Source: DATEAV01 sp964575425 | GTDB lineage: Bacteria; Chloroflexota; Anaerolineae; Anaerolineales; E44-bin32 | DNA length: 64,000 nucleotides | Direction of reading: 5' to 3' | Assembly: GCA_964575425.1 (NCBI GenBank) | Contig: CAZNRD010000012.1 | Coordinates: 1 to 64,000 of the forward strand | Shown: positions 53,014-62,345 of the stretch, piece after piece | How positions within the stretch are numbered: position 1 is the stretch's first letter | Layout of the letters: each line of letters begins with the position of its first letter | Notes under the pieces: model-generated | What the model saw: only the letters and a program-made list of their open reading frames with translations | What the model was told of the DNA's origin: nothing | The model's database searches: none | Translations under genes and position numbers: made by a program

Positions 53014-53619
53014 ATGGCGAAGAAAGGTGCTGCCAGCCGACAAGCCCAGGCCACGGAGACCGCGAACAGGATCTATGCAGCCGCGATTGAGCTCCTGGAC
53101 CGCAAGGGTTTCGAGAGGCTTACGATTGCCGAGATCAGCAAGAGGGCGGGGGTCTCGGTCGGGGCCTTCTATCACCACTTTCGCTCGAAAGACGACATCC
53201 TTGCGGAGATCTTCCGCAGGGCTGACTTGTACTTCCTCAGCGAAGTGGTCCGTGACCTGAACCAGCGCACGGTCCCAGAGCAGATCGTCAGGTACTTCGA
53301 CCACTACGCGAGATTCAATGTGGCCAGCGGCGTGGAACTGACACAGCGGCTCTTCAATCCGAAGGTGAAGCTGTTCATCCAGAAGGACAGGCCCATGCAG
53401 ACGATTCTGCAGGACCTGATTCGCAAGGGGCAGGAGAGGGACGAGATCCGCGCCGACGCGGAGCCCGAAGAGCTGGCCAGATTGCTGTTTGTGATGGCGC
53501 GCGGGGTGGTCTTCGAGTGGAGCCTGCACGATGGCGGCTACGATCTCGAGGCGACAATGCACAGGTACATGGAAACCCTTGTGTCAACGCTGCGTCCGGC
53601 GCGGCCTTCCCCTGCCTGA
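53014..53619 (+). CDS. TetR family transcriptional regulator
   Basis: A 201-residue TetR regulator with the N-terminal helix-turn-helix LTIAEISKRAGVSVGAFYHHFRSKDD (key residues AGVSxGxxYxHF) and an all-helical ligand domain. It lies between the beta-oxidation/CoA-ligase genes and the convergent FAD/Fe-S oxidase operon. TetR regulators in such settings (FadR, PaaR types) respond to acyl-CoA. A TetR-like inverted repeat at 58214-58244, over the promoter of the oxidase operon, is a likely target. Confidence 0.9.
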   Translation: MAKKGAASRQAQATETANRIYAAAIELLDRKGFERLTIAEISKRAGVSVGAFYHHFRSKDDILAEIFRRADLYFLSEVVRDLNQRTVPEQIVRYFDHYARFNVASGVELTQRLFNPKVKLFIQKDRPMQTILQDLIRKGQERDEIRADAEPEELARLLFVMARGVVFEWSLHDGGYDLEATMHRYMETLVSTLRPARPSPA

Positions 53620-53755
53620 AAGGTGATCTCATCAGTAAACGGGAATGGCCCGCCGGCAGCAGAGGCATCTCTCCGCCCGCGTGCCGACCCCGAGGGGCCA
53701 GCCCCGACGATCCAGGGCACAGACGACGCTCGCCGCAGGAGGCAAAGGGGCGAGC

Positions 53756-55408
53756 TCAGTCCCCAAGCGTCTCGTAGTACTCGTCACCGAGGTTGTTGGG
53801 GTTGAGAGCCTGCCGGATCTTGTGCTGGTAGCGGAAGACGGAAGGTTGCGGCGCGGCAAGGTGCATCCGGTCTCGTTCCTCCTTGGGGGTGGTGCGGCCG
53901 TCCGGGCCGCGCGCGTGCTCGTTCCACTTCTCCATGCCCACCCCCCAGCCCTTCTCGAGGCCAAACTGTGTGCAGGCATCAAAGAATTCCCGCGTGCCAT
54001 CGGTTGACTCCCGGTCGTGGGGATCGAAGCACGTGAAGTTCTCCCACAGGCAGGTGCCCCCGCCACCCTGACCTCCGATCGGCCCCATCATGCAGTCGCC
54101 ACCGCCCTGCACAAAGGCGCCCCGTTGCTCCCAGGACTTTTTGAACTCGGCTGCCTCTTCAACGTGGGTGGTGCCGTAATCCGCGGCGCCCATCAGGCCG
54201 AAGGCGCCGTCGTAGGATCCTCCGAACACCAGATTCAGGTTCTTATGACCGAGTCGGATCAGATAGAGAAGCATCCATTGGTTGATCTCCGGCTCGTTCA
54301 TGGCCTCGACCTTCCAGCCACCAGTCCTTGCCAGGATGTCATCGAAAGCCTTCTCCTGCCACGCAATGTCCCTCGTGGTCATGCCGGCGAGGACGATCTG
54401 GAAGTCGTGCCTGGATTCCTTGGTCACCCTCTGCACCTCGGGATCGTTCAGGATCTCCTCAATATCCCCGAGCGTCTTTGTGGGGTCGGTCAGGATCTTG
54501 ACCATCGCAAACTTGAGGTCTCTACCGAACATGTTGTACTGGCGATGGGCGAGATAGCCGATTCCGGTTTCCCAAATCAGATAGACAGCATCGGCCCACG
54601 CCTTCCAGGTCGGAAAAGCCACGGTATACGCCCGCAGATTGCGGGGCAGGGGTGATCTGTACGCCGGGGCGATCCCTTCGACGGGAAGCGTCGGCGGGCC
54701 AGGCCATGCGAAGAGCTTGACGGCGCATTTGGTGAACACGCCCATGGCGCCTTTGGCACCGAGGAATCCTCTGGCCACGCCCTTCATGCTCGGGCCCGGC
54801 CCTTCACCGCAGAACCAGCCGCAGCCGGAGCCCAACGATCCCGTGCGGATTAGATCGCCCGTAGGCATCACCCACTCCATGGCAAGCAGGTTGTCGTACT
54901 GCCACCCGCCATAGAGATTGCTGGGGCCCGAACCGAAGTACGAGGTGGCAGTGGCCAGGATGGAGCAGCTGCAACCGGATCCGGGCAGATGGGCGTTCAG
55001 GCCCAGCTTCATGGCTTCGGCCTGAAGGGTTGCTCCGATCACGCCCGGCTCGATCACCGCGAACATGTTCTTCTCGTCAATCTCGATGATCCGGTCCATG
55101 CGCCGCATGTCCAGTTGGAGCGTGTTGTCTTCCGAGGGAAATCCCTGCCCCGACCAGAAGGTGCTGGAGGCCTTGAACCGGATCTTGTGCTGGTTGCACA
55201 GGCGGACAATGGCCCGGACTTCTTCCGTGCTTCCCGGCAGGAGGACAGCGGCTCCCCTTGGAGTGTAGGTGTCGAAGTAGGGGCCGAGATGGTTGGCGGT
55301 GTGGGCAAGAGAGTATCGGTAGGAATCAAGCACCGCCGGGTCATCGGAGATGTTTGCCGGGCCGACGATATCTTCCAAAGCCCTGTAGATATGCCTCGGC
55401 AGCGTCAT
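53756..55408 (-). CDS. FAD-linked oxidase, vanillyl-alcohol oxidase/p-cresol methylhydroxylase superfamily
   Basis: A 550-residue flavoprotein with an N-terminal PCMH-type FAD domain (RFKASSTFWSGQGFPSEDNTL, VIEPGVIGATLQAEAMK, GSGPSNLYGGWQYDNLL) and a C-terminal substrate/cap domain ending NPNNLGDEYYETLGD. It oxidises a hydroxylated or phenolic substrate; which one is unknown. Its operon partners are an HdrD/GlcF-like Fe-S protein 12 bases upstream and a second FAD protein, so electrons should pass to the Fe-S protein and not to oxygen. GGGAGG precedes the ATG. Confidence 0.88.
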   Translation of the reverse strand: MTLPRHIYRALEDIVGPANISDDPAVLDSYRYSLAHTANHLGPYFDTYTPRGAAVLLPGSTEEVRAIVRLCNQHKIRFKASSTFWSGQGFPSEDNTLQLDMRRMDRIIEIDEKNMFAVIEPGVIGATLQAEAMKLGLNAHLPGSGCSCSILATATSYFGSGPSNLYGGWQYDNLLAMEWVMPTGDLIRTGSLGSGCGWFCGEGPGPSMKGVARGFLGAKGAMGVFTKCAVKLFAWPGPPTLPVEGIAPAYRSPLPRNLRAYTVAFPTWKAWADAVYLIWETGIGYLAHRQYNMFGRDLKFAMVKILTDPTKTLGDIEEILNDPEVQRVTKESRHDFQIVLAGMTTRDIAWQEKAFDDILARTGGWKVEAMNEPEINQWMLLYLIRLGHKNLNLVFGGSYDGAFGLMGAADYGTTHVEEAAEFKKSWEQRGAFVQGGGDCMMGPIGGQGGGGTCLWENFTCFDPHDRESTDGTREFFDACTQFGLEKGWGVGMEKWNEHARGPDGRTTPKEERDRMHLAAPQPSVFRYQHKIRQALNPNNLGDEYYETLGD

Positions 55409-55420
55409 CGCCTTCCTCCC

Positions 55421-56692
55421 CTAGACCGCCTTCAGGACAAGGTCGACAACATCGAAGACCTGCATGCGCTCTCCCATGGCCGGCTGGGCATCCAGGAAGT
55501 TCCTTTCGCACCATGGGCAGGCACTGACCAGTGCCTGGGCGCCGCAGGTCCTGGCTTCCGTGATCCTTTCAGCAGCAGTCCACCGCGAAAAATCGGGATA
55601 GGCTTCGCGCACACCCCCGCCCGCCCCGCAGCACCAGCTGAATTCCCTCGTCCTCTCCATCTCCACCAGCTCCAGGCCGGGGATGCTCCTCAACACGCTC
55701 CGCGGAGGATCGTACACACCCCAGGCGCCGTTGTAGCGGGGCCTCCTTGGCTCGTAGACGATGATCTGACCCTTGACCTTCTTCTCCACACCATTCCACG
55801 GCACATACGGTTCTCCCTGCCGGCCCAAGTGGCAGGGATCGTGGTAGGTCACGGTCATGGGAATGCGAGAGCGCGGGGTAAGCCTGCCTTCTCGAATCAA
55901 CCGGTCCAAGACCTCGACCGTGTGCAGAACCTCGACCCGTGAGCCGAGCGCTGGGTAGAGACGCTTGAAGGCGTGGTAGCCGTCTGCGCATGATGTGAGG
56001 ATGGTCTTCACGCCGGCCTCGGCCCACGCGGCGATATTCGCCCTGGCGAGACGGGCAAACTCGTCCCGGTAACCCATGGAGTAGACTCGGCCCCCGCAGC
56101 AGGATTCGCGGTCGCCCAGGATGCCGACCTCGACACTGGCTTTCTGCAGGAGCTGCACGGCAGCTCGGGCGGTTGGCTGCATCTCCCGATCGAAGCTGTA
56201 CCTGCAGCCAGCGTGGAAGAGAACCTCCGCCTTTTCCGAGGGCAGACGCCGCACCTCCAGGCCGTCTGCCCACTCTCCCCGACGGGCCCGGGGATGGTCC
56301 GAGGGGCCGGCTTCACCGTGAAGAGCCGCGATGACGGCCCCGTGAGCCTCAAGGCCCTGGCCGTCCTCGACGAGCCTGAATTTGAGCTCCCGGACCATTT
56401 CCAATGGCTCCAGGTTGTAGCGGCAGATCTTGCAGCTGACGTCGCACGACCCGCAGGCTAGGCAGGTGAAGGCGATGTTTCGCACAGTGTCCGAGTAGCC
56501 GCTGTCTCCCCGCAAGAGGGATCGCGCGACCGCGTATCTGCCCCGGGCGGAGTAGCTGTTGAAGTTGTAGTAGGAGATGCTGGGACAGTTCTTGGCGAAT
56601 CTCCAGCTCTTTACGTGGTCGAACGGTATCCACTTGCAGTAGGAGCACTGGCTGCATCGATCCATTTCTGCCGTGAAGTCTTCCAGAGCCAT
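55421..56692 (-). CDS. CCG-domain iron-sulfur protein (GlcF/HdrD-like)
   Basis: A 423-residue protein with two 4Fe4S motifs (CSQCSYCKW about residue 13 with a later NCP, and CLACGSCDVSCKICR about residue 77) and two CCG domains (GCRYSFD, ESCCGGRVYS; DPCHLGRQGEP, SWCCGAGGGV, ACPWCERNF). This is the layout of GlcF and of heterodisulfide-reductase-related electron carriers. It lies between the two FAD oxidases and is their natural electron acceptor, perhaps passing electrons on to quinone or a disulfide. Its first ferredoxin motif is less regular than the second. Confidence 0.9.
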   Translation of the reverse strand: MALEDFTAEMDRCSQCSYCKWIPFDHVKSWRFAKNCPSISYYNFNSYSARGRYAVARSLLRGDSGYSDTVRNIAFTCLACGSCDVSCKICRYNLEPLEMVRELKFRLVEDGQGLEAHGAVIAALHGEAGPSDHPRARRGEWADGLEVRRLPSEKAEVLFHAGCRYSFDREMQPTARAAVQLLQKASVEVGILGDRESCCGGRVYSMGYRDEFARLARANIAAWAEAGVKTILTSCADGYHAFKRLYPALGSRVEVLHTVEVLDRLIREGRLTPRSRIPMTVTYHDPCHLGRQGEPYVPWNGVEKKVKGQIIVYEPRRPRYNGAWGVYDPPRSVLRSIPGLELVEMERTREFSWCCGAGGGVREAYPDFSRWTAAERITEARTCGAQALVSACPWCERNFLDAQPAMGERMQVFDVVDLVLKAV

Positions 56693-56716
56693 TTGTCTCT
56701 CCCACGTCGCGTGCGG

Positions 56717-58183
56717 CTAGAAGCAGAGCTTGCCGGGATTCATCACGTTGTTGGGGTCGAAGATTGACTTGATCTTCCGCGTCACCTGCGTGGTCATGGC
56801 ATCTGCGTTGTAGACCATGTCGGCCCAGATCCCGTACGGTCGTGAGAAGTACGCCTCCTGCCTCCAGAGCTTACGGCTGGCCGCGCGGAACAACGCCTGC
56901 GTCCGGAGGGCCTCCGTCCTGTTCTCGCGGTCAAAGGGCAGGATGAACTCGCAGTGGCAGCCCACGCCCTGGTGCACAGGCTGGATGTAGGTTCCGATGT
57001 CTGTTGTCGGAAACCGATGGTCGCTGGCCAGGGCATACATCGTTTCCACATGGCCGGGCGTCTTGTCGAGCGTGGTCAGGAAGAACAGCTCCTGTGCCCC
57101 ACCCCTCGATCTCAGCTTCCAGTGGGGTTCCGCAGAGGCCTGCAGGAGGCGAGGCAACAGGTCCTCGCCGCGGCAGCCCGGCACCGCCGGCAGCAATCGG
57201 AGCCCGAATTGCTGGGCGATGTCGCGGATGTCTTCGTGCTGGGCCTCAATCCTTTCTCTTGCGAGAATCTGACCACCGGTGATCCCGACAACTGCGGTCC
57301 AGGCAGGGAGGGTCCGGCTCAACGGTTCGGTCTCTGCCTGGTCGTGTGCAAGGATGGCGGCCAGACAGGCGCTGTTGACGATGAAGAGCTCGTCGCCGAA
57401 GCGGAATCGCAGCAGTCGATAGGTGAAGTCGACCAATTCCTCCAGCGTGTGGGCCGGCACCAGGCACAGCTTCCGGAGTGACGGAAGGACCTCGCACTTC
57501 ACGGAGGCCCAGGTGACGATTCCCATGGTGCCCTGGGCCGCCGAAACGAGCTTGTAGAAGTCGGTCTGCCCCGGCCCAGGGCCCTGCAAGGGGACGATGC
57601 CTCTCCGCCATTTCTCCTCATCATCACTTCGCAGGAATCCCGTTCCGCTCCAGAACTTCTCCCCGTTGCCCCACACGATCTCCAGGCTCCGCAGTGGCTC
57701 AAGCAGGTTCCACTGGTATCTGGGCGAAATCACTGGCTCCCTCTCCAGCAGGCTGGCGAGGACGGACTTGGATGCCCGAGGCAGAAGCGGGGTTACGACG
57801 CGCAGGCCGTGCCTCTCAAGCTCAGCTTGCAGCTGTGGGAATGTCACGCCTGGCTCGATCACAACCAGTCGGTTCCTGCGGTCGACCTTCAGGATCCGCC
57901 TCATTTCGCTCAAGTCGACGATGATGGCATTGGGAACCGCAGGAGATGAACCACCCCGCATGTGTGGCCCGCCGGAGCTGATCGGCACCAACGGCGTGAG
58001 GGTGGTGTTCGCCCAGGCGACGATTTCCTGCACCTGCCTGACGTCCCGCGGTTTGACCTTGAAGCGGGGTCTCACCGGGAGGGTCAGATCGCTCGCCAGC
58101 GAGAAGCCCTCCTCCAAGCCCGGTTCCTCCAGGACACCTGCCTCGCCGACGATCTCGGTCAACCTTGCCTTGATTTCATCCAT
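56717..58183 (-). CDS. FAD-binding oxidoreductase, GlcD-like
   Basis: A 488-residue FAD-linked oxidase: the PCMH FAD domain (VPISSGGPHMRGGSSP, VIEPGVTFPQLQAELERHG, GQTDFYKLVSAAQGTMGIVTWASVK) and a C-terminal half ending KSIFDPNNVMNPGKLCF, the standard GlcD/VAO ending. First gene of the three-gene oxidase operon; 24 bases upstream of the Fe-S gene. It has weak similarity to the 550-residue oxidase of the same operon, so the two may be paired subunits, as GlcD and GlcE are. No ribosome site is visible. Confidence 0.88.
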   Translation of the reverse strand: MDEIKARLTEIVGEAGVLEEPGLEEGFSLASDLTLPVRPRFKVKPRDVRQVQEIVAWANTTLTPLVPISSGGPHMRGGSSPAVPNAIIVDLSEMRRILKVDRRNRLVVIEPGVTFPQLQAELERHGLRVVTPLLPRASKSVLASLLEREPVISPRYQWNLLEPLRSLEIVWGNGEKFWSGTGFLRSDDEEKWRRGIVPLQGPGPGQTDFYKLVSAAQGTMGIVTWASVKCEVLPSLRKLCLVPAHTLEELVDFTYRLLRFRFGDELFIVNSACLAAILAHDQAETEPLSRTLPAWTAVVGITGGQILARERIEAQHEDIRDIAQQFGLRLLPAVPGCRGEDLLPRLLQASAEPHWKLRSRGGAQELFFLTTLDKTPGHVETMYALASDHRFPTTDIGTYIQPVHQGVGCHCEFILPFDRENRTEALRTQALFRAASRKLWRQEAYFSRPYGIWADMVYNADAMTTQVTRKIKSIFDPNNVMNPGKLCF

Positions 58184-58213
58184 GGGGGAGCTCTCGCGTT
58201 GCGCCGGAAAAGA

Positions 58214-58269
58214 GACCGAACGGGTTCAGTGAGCGCGTTCAGTCTACATGAATTCAAGGGCCGAGTCAA
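58214..58269 (-). promoter_or_regulatory. Promoter with overlapping inverted-repeat operator for the FAD/Fe-S operon
   Basis: Minus strand: -35 TTGACT (58264-58269), 17-base spacer, -10 TAGACT (58241-58246). A palindrome of arms GACTGAACG and CGTTCGGTC (58236-58244 and 58214-58222), 13 bases apart, overlaps the -10 and the start point, the normal place for a repressor such as TetR. The remaining gap to 58480 shows no gene. Confidence 0.6.
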
Positions 58270-58480
58270 CGAGAGGGAATGACATCCAATGCGGCTTGAG
58301 CATCGGCTGCGCCGGGAAGGCGGCAGGCTTCAACACTCGCGCCAGGGCCGGGACTCGGGGCGCCCAACAGCCGCGAGCGTCCCCTCAGACGGAGGAGCAG
58401 CGGCGGCGGGGCCGGCCGAGATGTCCTCGCCCGTGGCCCGCCCAGGCTGCCACCATGCTTCCGCCGCTCGGGGTCGGAGT

Positions 58481-60325
58481 TCAGCCTAGAAGCATGGCCT
58501 GAGCAAAGACAGTGGCGAAGAGAGGGTGAGCGGCAAGCTCGAGATAGTTGATCCGAGAGGCCAGGTCTCGCGCCGCCTGCCGCTTGGTGCGAGAGATGAG
58601 TGCCAGCTTGGCGCCCATGCCGGCTGCGTTGCCCACCTGGCGGAAGCGCTCCAACGGCAGCCGAGGAAGCAGACCGATGGCGATCGCGTTGGTGACATCG
58701 ATGTAGCTGCCGAACGCCCCGGCGATGATCACCGAATCGATCTCCTGCAGTTCCCGGCCGCTCAACGCAAGCAGCATCTCAATGCCGGTGCGCATTGCCC
58801 CTTTGGCAAGCTGCAGCTGGCGGACGTCCTGCTGGGTGAAGGCAATAGCACCCCGTCCTGGCTCGGCTGTGCTCCCGCCGCTGACCGATGATTCATCGAC
58901 CAGGACGAACTCGCGCACCCCATCCACCTCGCGCACCCGCGGGTGGTTGAGCATGCGTCCGTGCCGATCGATAACCCCGGCCAGGAAGAGCTGAGCCATC
59001 GTGTCGACGATGCCGGATCCACACAACCCCGCCGGTGTCCCGCCGCCGATTGTCTGGCACTCGATTCGGTCCCCGACCAGACGCAGTCGTTCGATGGCGC
59101 CATTGGCCGCACGCATGCCGTGCTTGATGTGCGCCCCCTCGAATGCCGGCCCGGAGGCGCAGGAGGCGCTGGTCAGCACGCCTTCGCTGGCCAGGCAGAT
59201 CTCCGTGTTGGTGCCGATGTCAATGGCCAGGACAAGCCCTTGTTGCTGCTCGACCTGGGCTGCCAGAAGCATCGCCACATGGTCGGCGCCGACGTACCCG
59301 GCGACATTGGGCAGCAGATGCACGTATGCTCCGGGCGCAATCCGCAAGCCCAGATCGCGTGCCTTCACATTGAGAGCGGAAGCGACGGCAGGCACGTAAG
59401 GGGCAAGGGCGAGCTGTCTGACCGGCAACCCCAAGAACAGATGATGCATCGCCGTATTGCCCACGACAACCATGTCGACGATGTGCGAGGGTTCGGCGTC
59501 GACTCGGGCGCACAGCTCCGAGGCCGCCTCGTTGACGGCACCAACGACGAGTTGGCGCAGAAGCGCGCGTTTGTCTTCATCCTGCTCGGCAAGGGCGATG
59601 CGTGCCACCACATCTTCGCCGTATGCAATCTGCGGGTTCATCAAGCCGTGTGATGACAGCGTCTGGCCGCGGTTGAGGTCGACCAGGTAGGCGGCGATCT
59701 TGGTTGTGCCAAGGTCGACGGCCAGTCCCAGCGGAGCGGATTCGGGCGATAGAAGTCCAATGACCTCACCTTCCCGCACGACCGCGCGCACGCGCCAGCG
59801 GCCGCTCTCGGGATCCACGTGAGCGCGGAGGCTGGGGGATATGTGGCGCAGGACCTCCAGATCGATCGTTGTCGCCACAAGGCCGCATTGGTGTTCCAGC
59901 GCCTCGGTCAGCCTTCCCGCATCCGCGCGCAGGTCATCCAGCGAGGGAGGCGGCAGCGTGACCACGCAGCTTCTCGCCACGGGATCCGGTGCTACCGGTG
60001 TTTCCTCGCCTTCAACCTGTGTCCGCTGCGGAGACGTCAGTGACTCCAGGGGCACTCGGACCCTGCAGTCGGCCAGAGGAATCGCGCGGCACGCCAGGCG
60101 GTAGCCCTGCGCGATCGCCACCGCGCTGAGGAATTCCGCCTCTTCAGACGTCGGTCTGCATACCTCGCCCTCCATGACCTGAACGATGCACCGCCCGCAT
60201 CCGCCGATCCCGCCGCACAGACTCGCGAGATCCACGCCCAGCTGGCGGGCGCAATCCAGCAGCGTTGCGTCCCTCGGGCACTTCCCCCGCCGACCGATCG
60301 GCTCGAAGTCGATGAAATGGCTCAT
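58481..60325 (-). CDS. ATP-dependent reductive activator of corrinoid proteins (RACo-like), 2Fe-2S plus ASKHA domain
   Basis: A 614-residue protein. The N-terminus is a 2Fe-2S ferredoxin domain with Cys37, Cys43, Cys46 and Cys79 (CGGIGGCGRC, RLAC); the rest is the linker and an ASKHA ATPase fold (LGLAVDLGTTKIAAYLVDL, VLAIDIGTNTEICL, GGGTPAGLCGSGIVD, IIAGAFGSYID). This is the layout of RACo and O-demethylase activating enzymes, which reduce inactive Co(II) corrinoid protein to Co(I) using ATP. It is about 27 kb from the corrinoid locus but the only such gene here, so it probably serves those proteins. Confidence 0.9.
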   Translation of the reverse strand: MSHFIDFEPIGRRGKCPRDATLLDCARQLGVDLASLCGGIGGCGRCIVQVMEGEVCRPTSEEAEFLSAVAIAQGYRLACRAIPLADCRVRVPLESLTSPQRTQVEGEETPVAPDPVARSCVVTLPPPSLDDLRADAGRLTEALEHQCGLVATTIDLEVLRHISPSLRAHVDPESGRWRVRAVVREGEVIGLLSPESAPLGLAVDLGTTKIAAYLVDLNRGQTLSSHGLMNPQIAYGEDVVARIALAEQDEDKRALLRQLVVGAVNEAASELCARVDAEPSHIVDMVVVGNTAMHHLFLGLPVRQLALAPYVPAVASALNVKARDLGLRIAPGAYVHLLPNVAGYVGADHVAMLLAAQVEQQQGLVLAIDIGTNTEICLASEGVLTSASCASGPAFEGAHIKHGMRAANGAIERLRLVGDRIECQTIGGGTPAGLCGSGIVDTMAQLFLAGVIDRHGRMLNHPRVREVDGVREFVLVDESSVSGGSTAEPGRGAIAFTQQDVRQLQLAKGAMRTGIEMLLALSGRELQEIDSVIIAGAFGSYIDVTNAIAIGLLPRLPLERFRQVGNAAGMGAKLALISRTKRQAARDLASRINYLELAAHPLFATVFAQAMLLG

Positions 60326-60943
60326 TGGGCGCTCGGAGAGAAGTATAGCCTATGCGCGGTGACAGGCCGGGTTTGCCCCAAGACGCCGTGTCGGGTTTCG
60401 TGGCCAGTCAGGGGAGGGCGGAGCAGCGGGCCCGGAAGCTGACCTGTCTTCCTGGGCATCGCTGGCGCACGTCGACCGTCGCCGCGCCTATCTTGCGGGC
60501 AGGATCGAAGGCGCAGACCGCGAATGGATGGCGAGAGTCGTGATCGATTCTGTACTGGCTGGCCGATGGCTTACGAAATGACCCGACGCCTCGGAGGTGC
60601 CGGGTCATTCCCCCGCTTGGAGGCGACGGCGGGATTTGCCAGCCCTGGCATCCGGTCGGGCATTGCATGCTGCTCCTGGGAAAAGCTGCGTGCGGGCGTT
60701 GTCTGCCAGGGCCGGCGGGCCAGGCAACCCGCGCATGAGGCTCTTGCACCACCCGGCGGCGGCAAATCGGACCCTTGCTCGCCTTTGGCCAGATTCCCTG
60801 TATTGATCTCGGTTTTCTGAGTTGCCTGGCGAACCCAGACCCTAGACCGTCTTCTGGCGCGAGCCACCCGGCAATGCCGCGCGTTCTCGATCAGCAGACT
60901 ACTTCACGGCTTCTGACGTTGTCTCATACGTATCTGAACCCAC
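60326..60943. other. 618-base region without a gene
   Basis: No protein-like frame stands out. One strong hairpin lies at 60577-60609 (separate entry). A TATACT near the RACo start could be its -10, but no good -35 was found. Confidence 0.4.
60577..60609 (-). terminator. Stable hairpin, possible terminator
   Basis: AATGACCCG and CGGGTCATT are exactly complementary, with an inner CCTC/GAGG stem. On the minus strand it is followed by TTTCGTAAG, a weak T-run. It lies about 335 bases after the fructokinase stop, so it may end that transcript. Confidence 0.4.
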
Positions 60944-61891
60944 TCAGCGTGTGGGTTGCCCACGGGACGTCTGTTCAAGGTCGTTGCCCACTGTGCGGGT
61001 GTCAGCCTCGATCGCCAGGGCAATGGCCCCCAATACCCCGGCTTGCGAACCGAGGGCGGGGGGGACAATGTAGGCCTCTATCCCTTCAAGAATCGCTGGC
61101 GCACGCACGTAACCGTTGAGGCGCTGCTTCACCTGAACGCGCAACCTGGAAAAGAGATGGTGTTGGGTCATGACGCCGCCGCCCAGGATGATGCGTTGTG
61201 GTGAGAGGGTGTAAATGCAGGTGGTCAAGGCCAGGGCGAGGTAATGGGCTTCGAGATCCCAGGCTGGGTGATCGGGCGGCAGCGACTCGGGCCGGCTGTT
61301 CCAACGCTTTTCAATGGCCGGGCCCGAGGCCAGCCCTTCGAAGCAGTCACCATGAAAGGGGCACAAGCCCGGAAACGGATCGGCATTTGTGTCATGCGGG
61401 AGAGGAATGTGGCCCATTTCAGGATGGAGCAGCCCGTGGAGGCGTTGGGCGCCTACCAGGCCACCGCCCCCAATGCCGGTCCCCACGGTGAGATAGACAA
61501 ACGTGTCCAGCCCCTGGGCCGCGCCCCACCGCCATTCGGCTAGCGCGGCCGCGTTCACATCGGTGTCAAAGCCAATCGGTATGCTGAATTGGTGTTGAAA
61601 CAGGCCAACGATGTTGGTGTTGGTCCAACCAGGCTTGGGGGTCGAAGTGATGTAGCCGAAGGTGGGCGAGGTTGGTCGAAGGTCAAGCGGCCCAAACGAC
61701 GCAATGCCTAGTGCGGCCAGCGGGCCCAATTGGTCTTGCTGTTGGCGAAAGAACCCGAGGGCATGGCGCAGGGTTTCATCGGGCGTCGTTGTGGCGAACC
61801 GGATTCCGGCGCGTATGTCGCCGGGGCCAGTGCCTACGACACAGGCAAACTTCGTTCCCCCCGCTTCTAGACCGCCATAGAGCTGCCTCAT
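60944..61891 (-). CDS. ROK family fructokinase
   Basis: A 315-residue ROK kinase: N-terminal phosphate loop GGLEAGGTKFACVVG, catalytic aspartate in GFDTDVNAAALAEW, and the zinc site HPEMGHIPL with CPFHGDCFEG characteristic of fructokinases (ScrK/GmuE type). It phosphorylates fructose to fructose 6-phosphate. AGGAG lies seven bases before the ATG. The sucrose phosphorylase gene 450 bases upstream on the same strand produces free fructose, so the two make a short sucrose pathway. Confidence 0.92.
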   Translation of the reverse strand: MRQLYGGLEAGGTKFACVVGTGPGDIRAGIRFATTTPDETLRHALGFFRQQQDQLGPLAALGIASFGPLDLRPTSPTFGYITSTPKPGWTNTNIVGLFQHQFSIPIGFDTDVNAAALAEWRWGAAQGLDTFVYLTVGTGIGGGGLVGAQRLHGLLHPEMGHIPLPHDTNADPFPGLCPFHGDCFEGLASGPAIEKRWNSRPESLPPDHPAWDLEAHYLALALTTCIYTLSPQRIILGGGVMTQHHLFSRLRVQVKQRLNGYVRAPAILEGIEAYIVPPALGSQAGVLGAIALAIEADTRTVGNDLEQTSRGQPTR

Positions 61892-62345
61892 AGCCGACTC
61901 CTATGATGATAAGCCTGATGCCGACCGCCGTATCTCCGTGAAGTCCAGGTCCAGTTCCGGACTGGCTCAGCGCCAATTCGCCAACGAGCGGTGAGCAGCA
62001 TCCACCTCGGCGGGGAAGGGCTGACCGAGTTCCCCGCTCAAGGCCCTACCCCGTCCGGGCTTATTGTCCACACAGGAGCCTGTTCGTCCAGCCGTCCTCG
62101 ATCGACTTGCCAGCATGATGTGCGCCAGGGGGATATTTGGCGAATGATCCATCGATTGCCGACTGAAAGGTGCCAACAGGATTGTGGGCCACTAAGTTGC
62201 GCGTGGTCGTGACGTGTCGGGAGCGGTCTGCTGGAGGCGAGCCGTCGAGCAATCGTAGGCCCCACACGGAGGAGAGCAGCCTGGTCGACGGGCAAGCGCT
62301 GCACGAACACTCCAATCATAGTCACAGCGCCAGTCCAAAACGAGG
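61892..62345. other. 454-base gap between sucrose phosphorylase and fructokinase
   Basis: No gene, terminator or convincing promoter was recognised. Open frames here are short and without ribosome sites. Confidence 0.35.
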
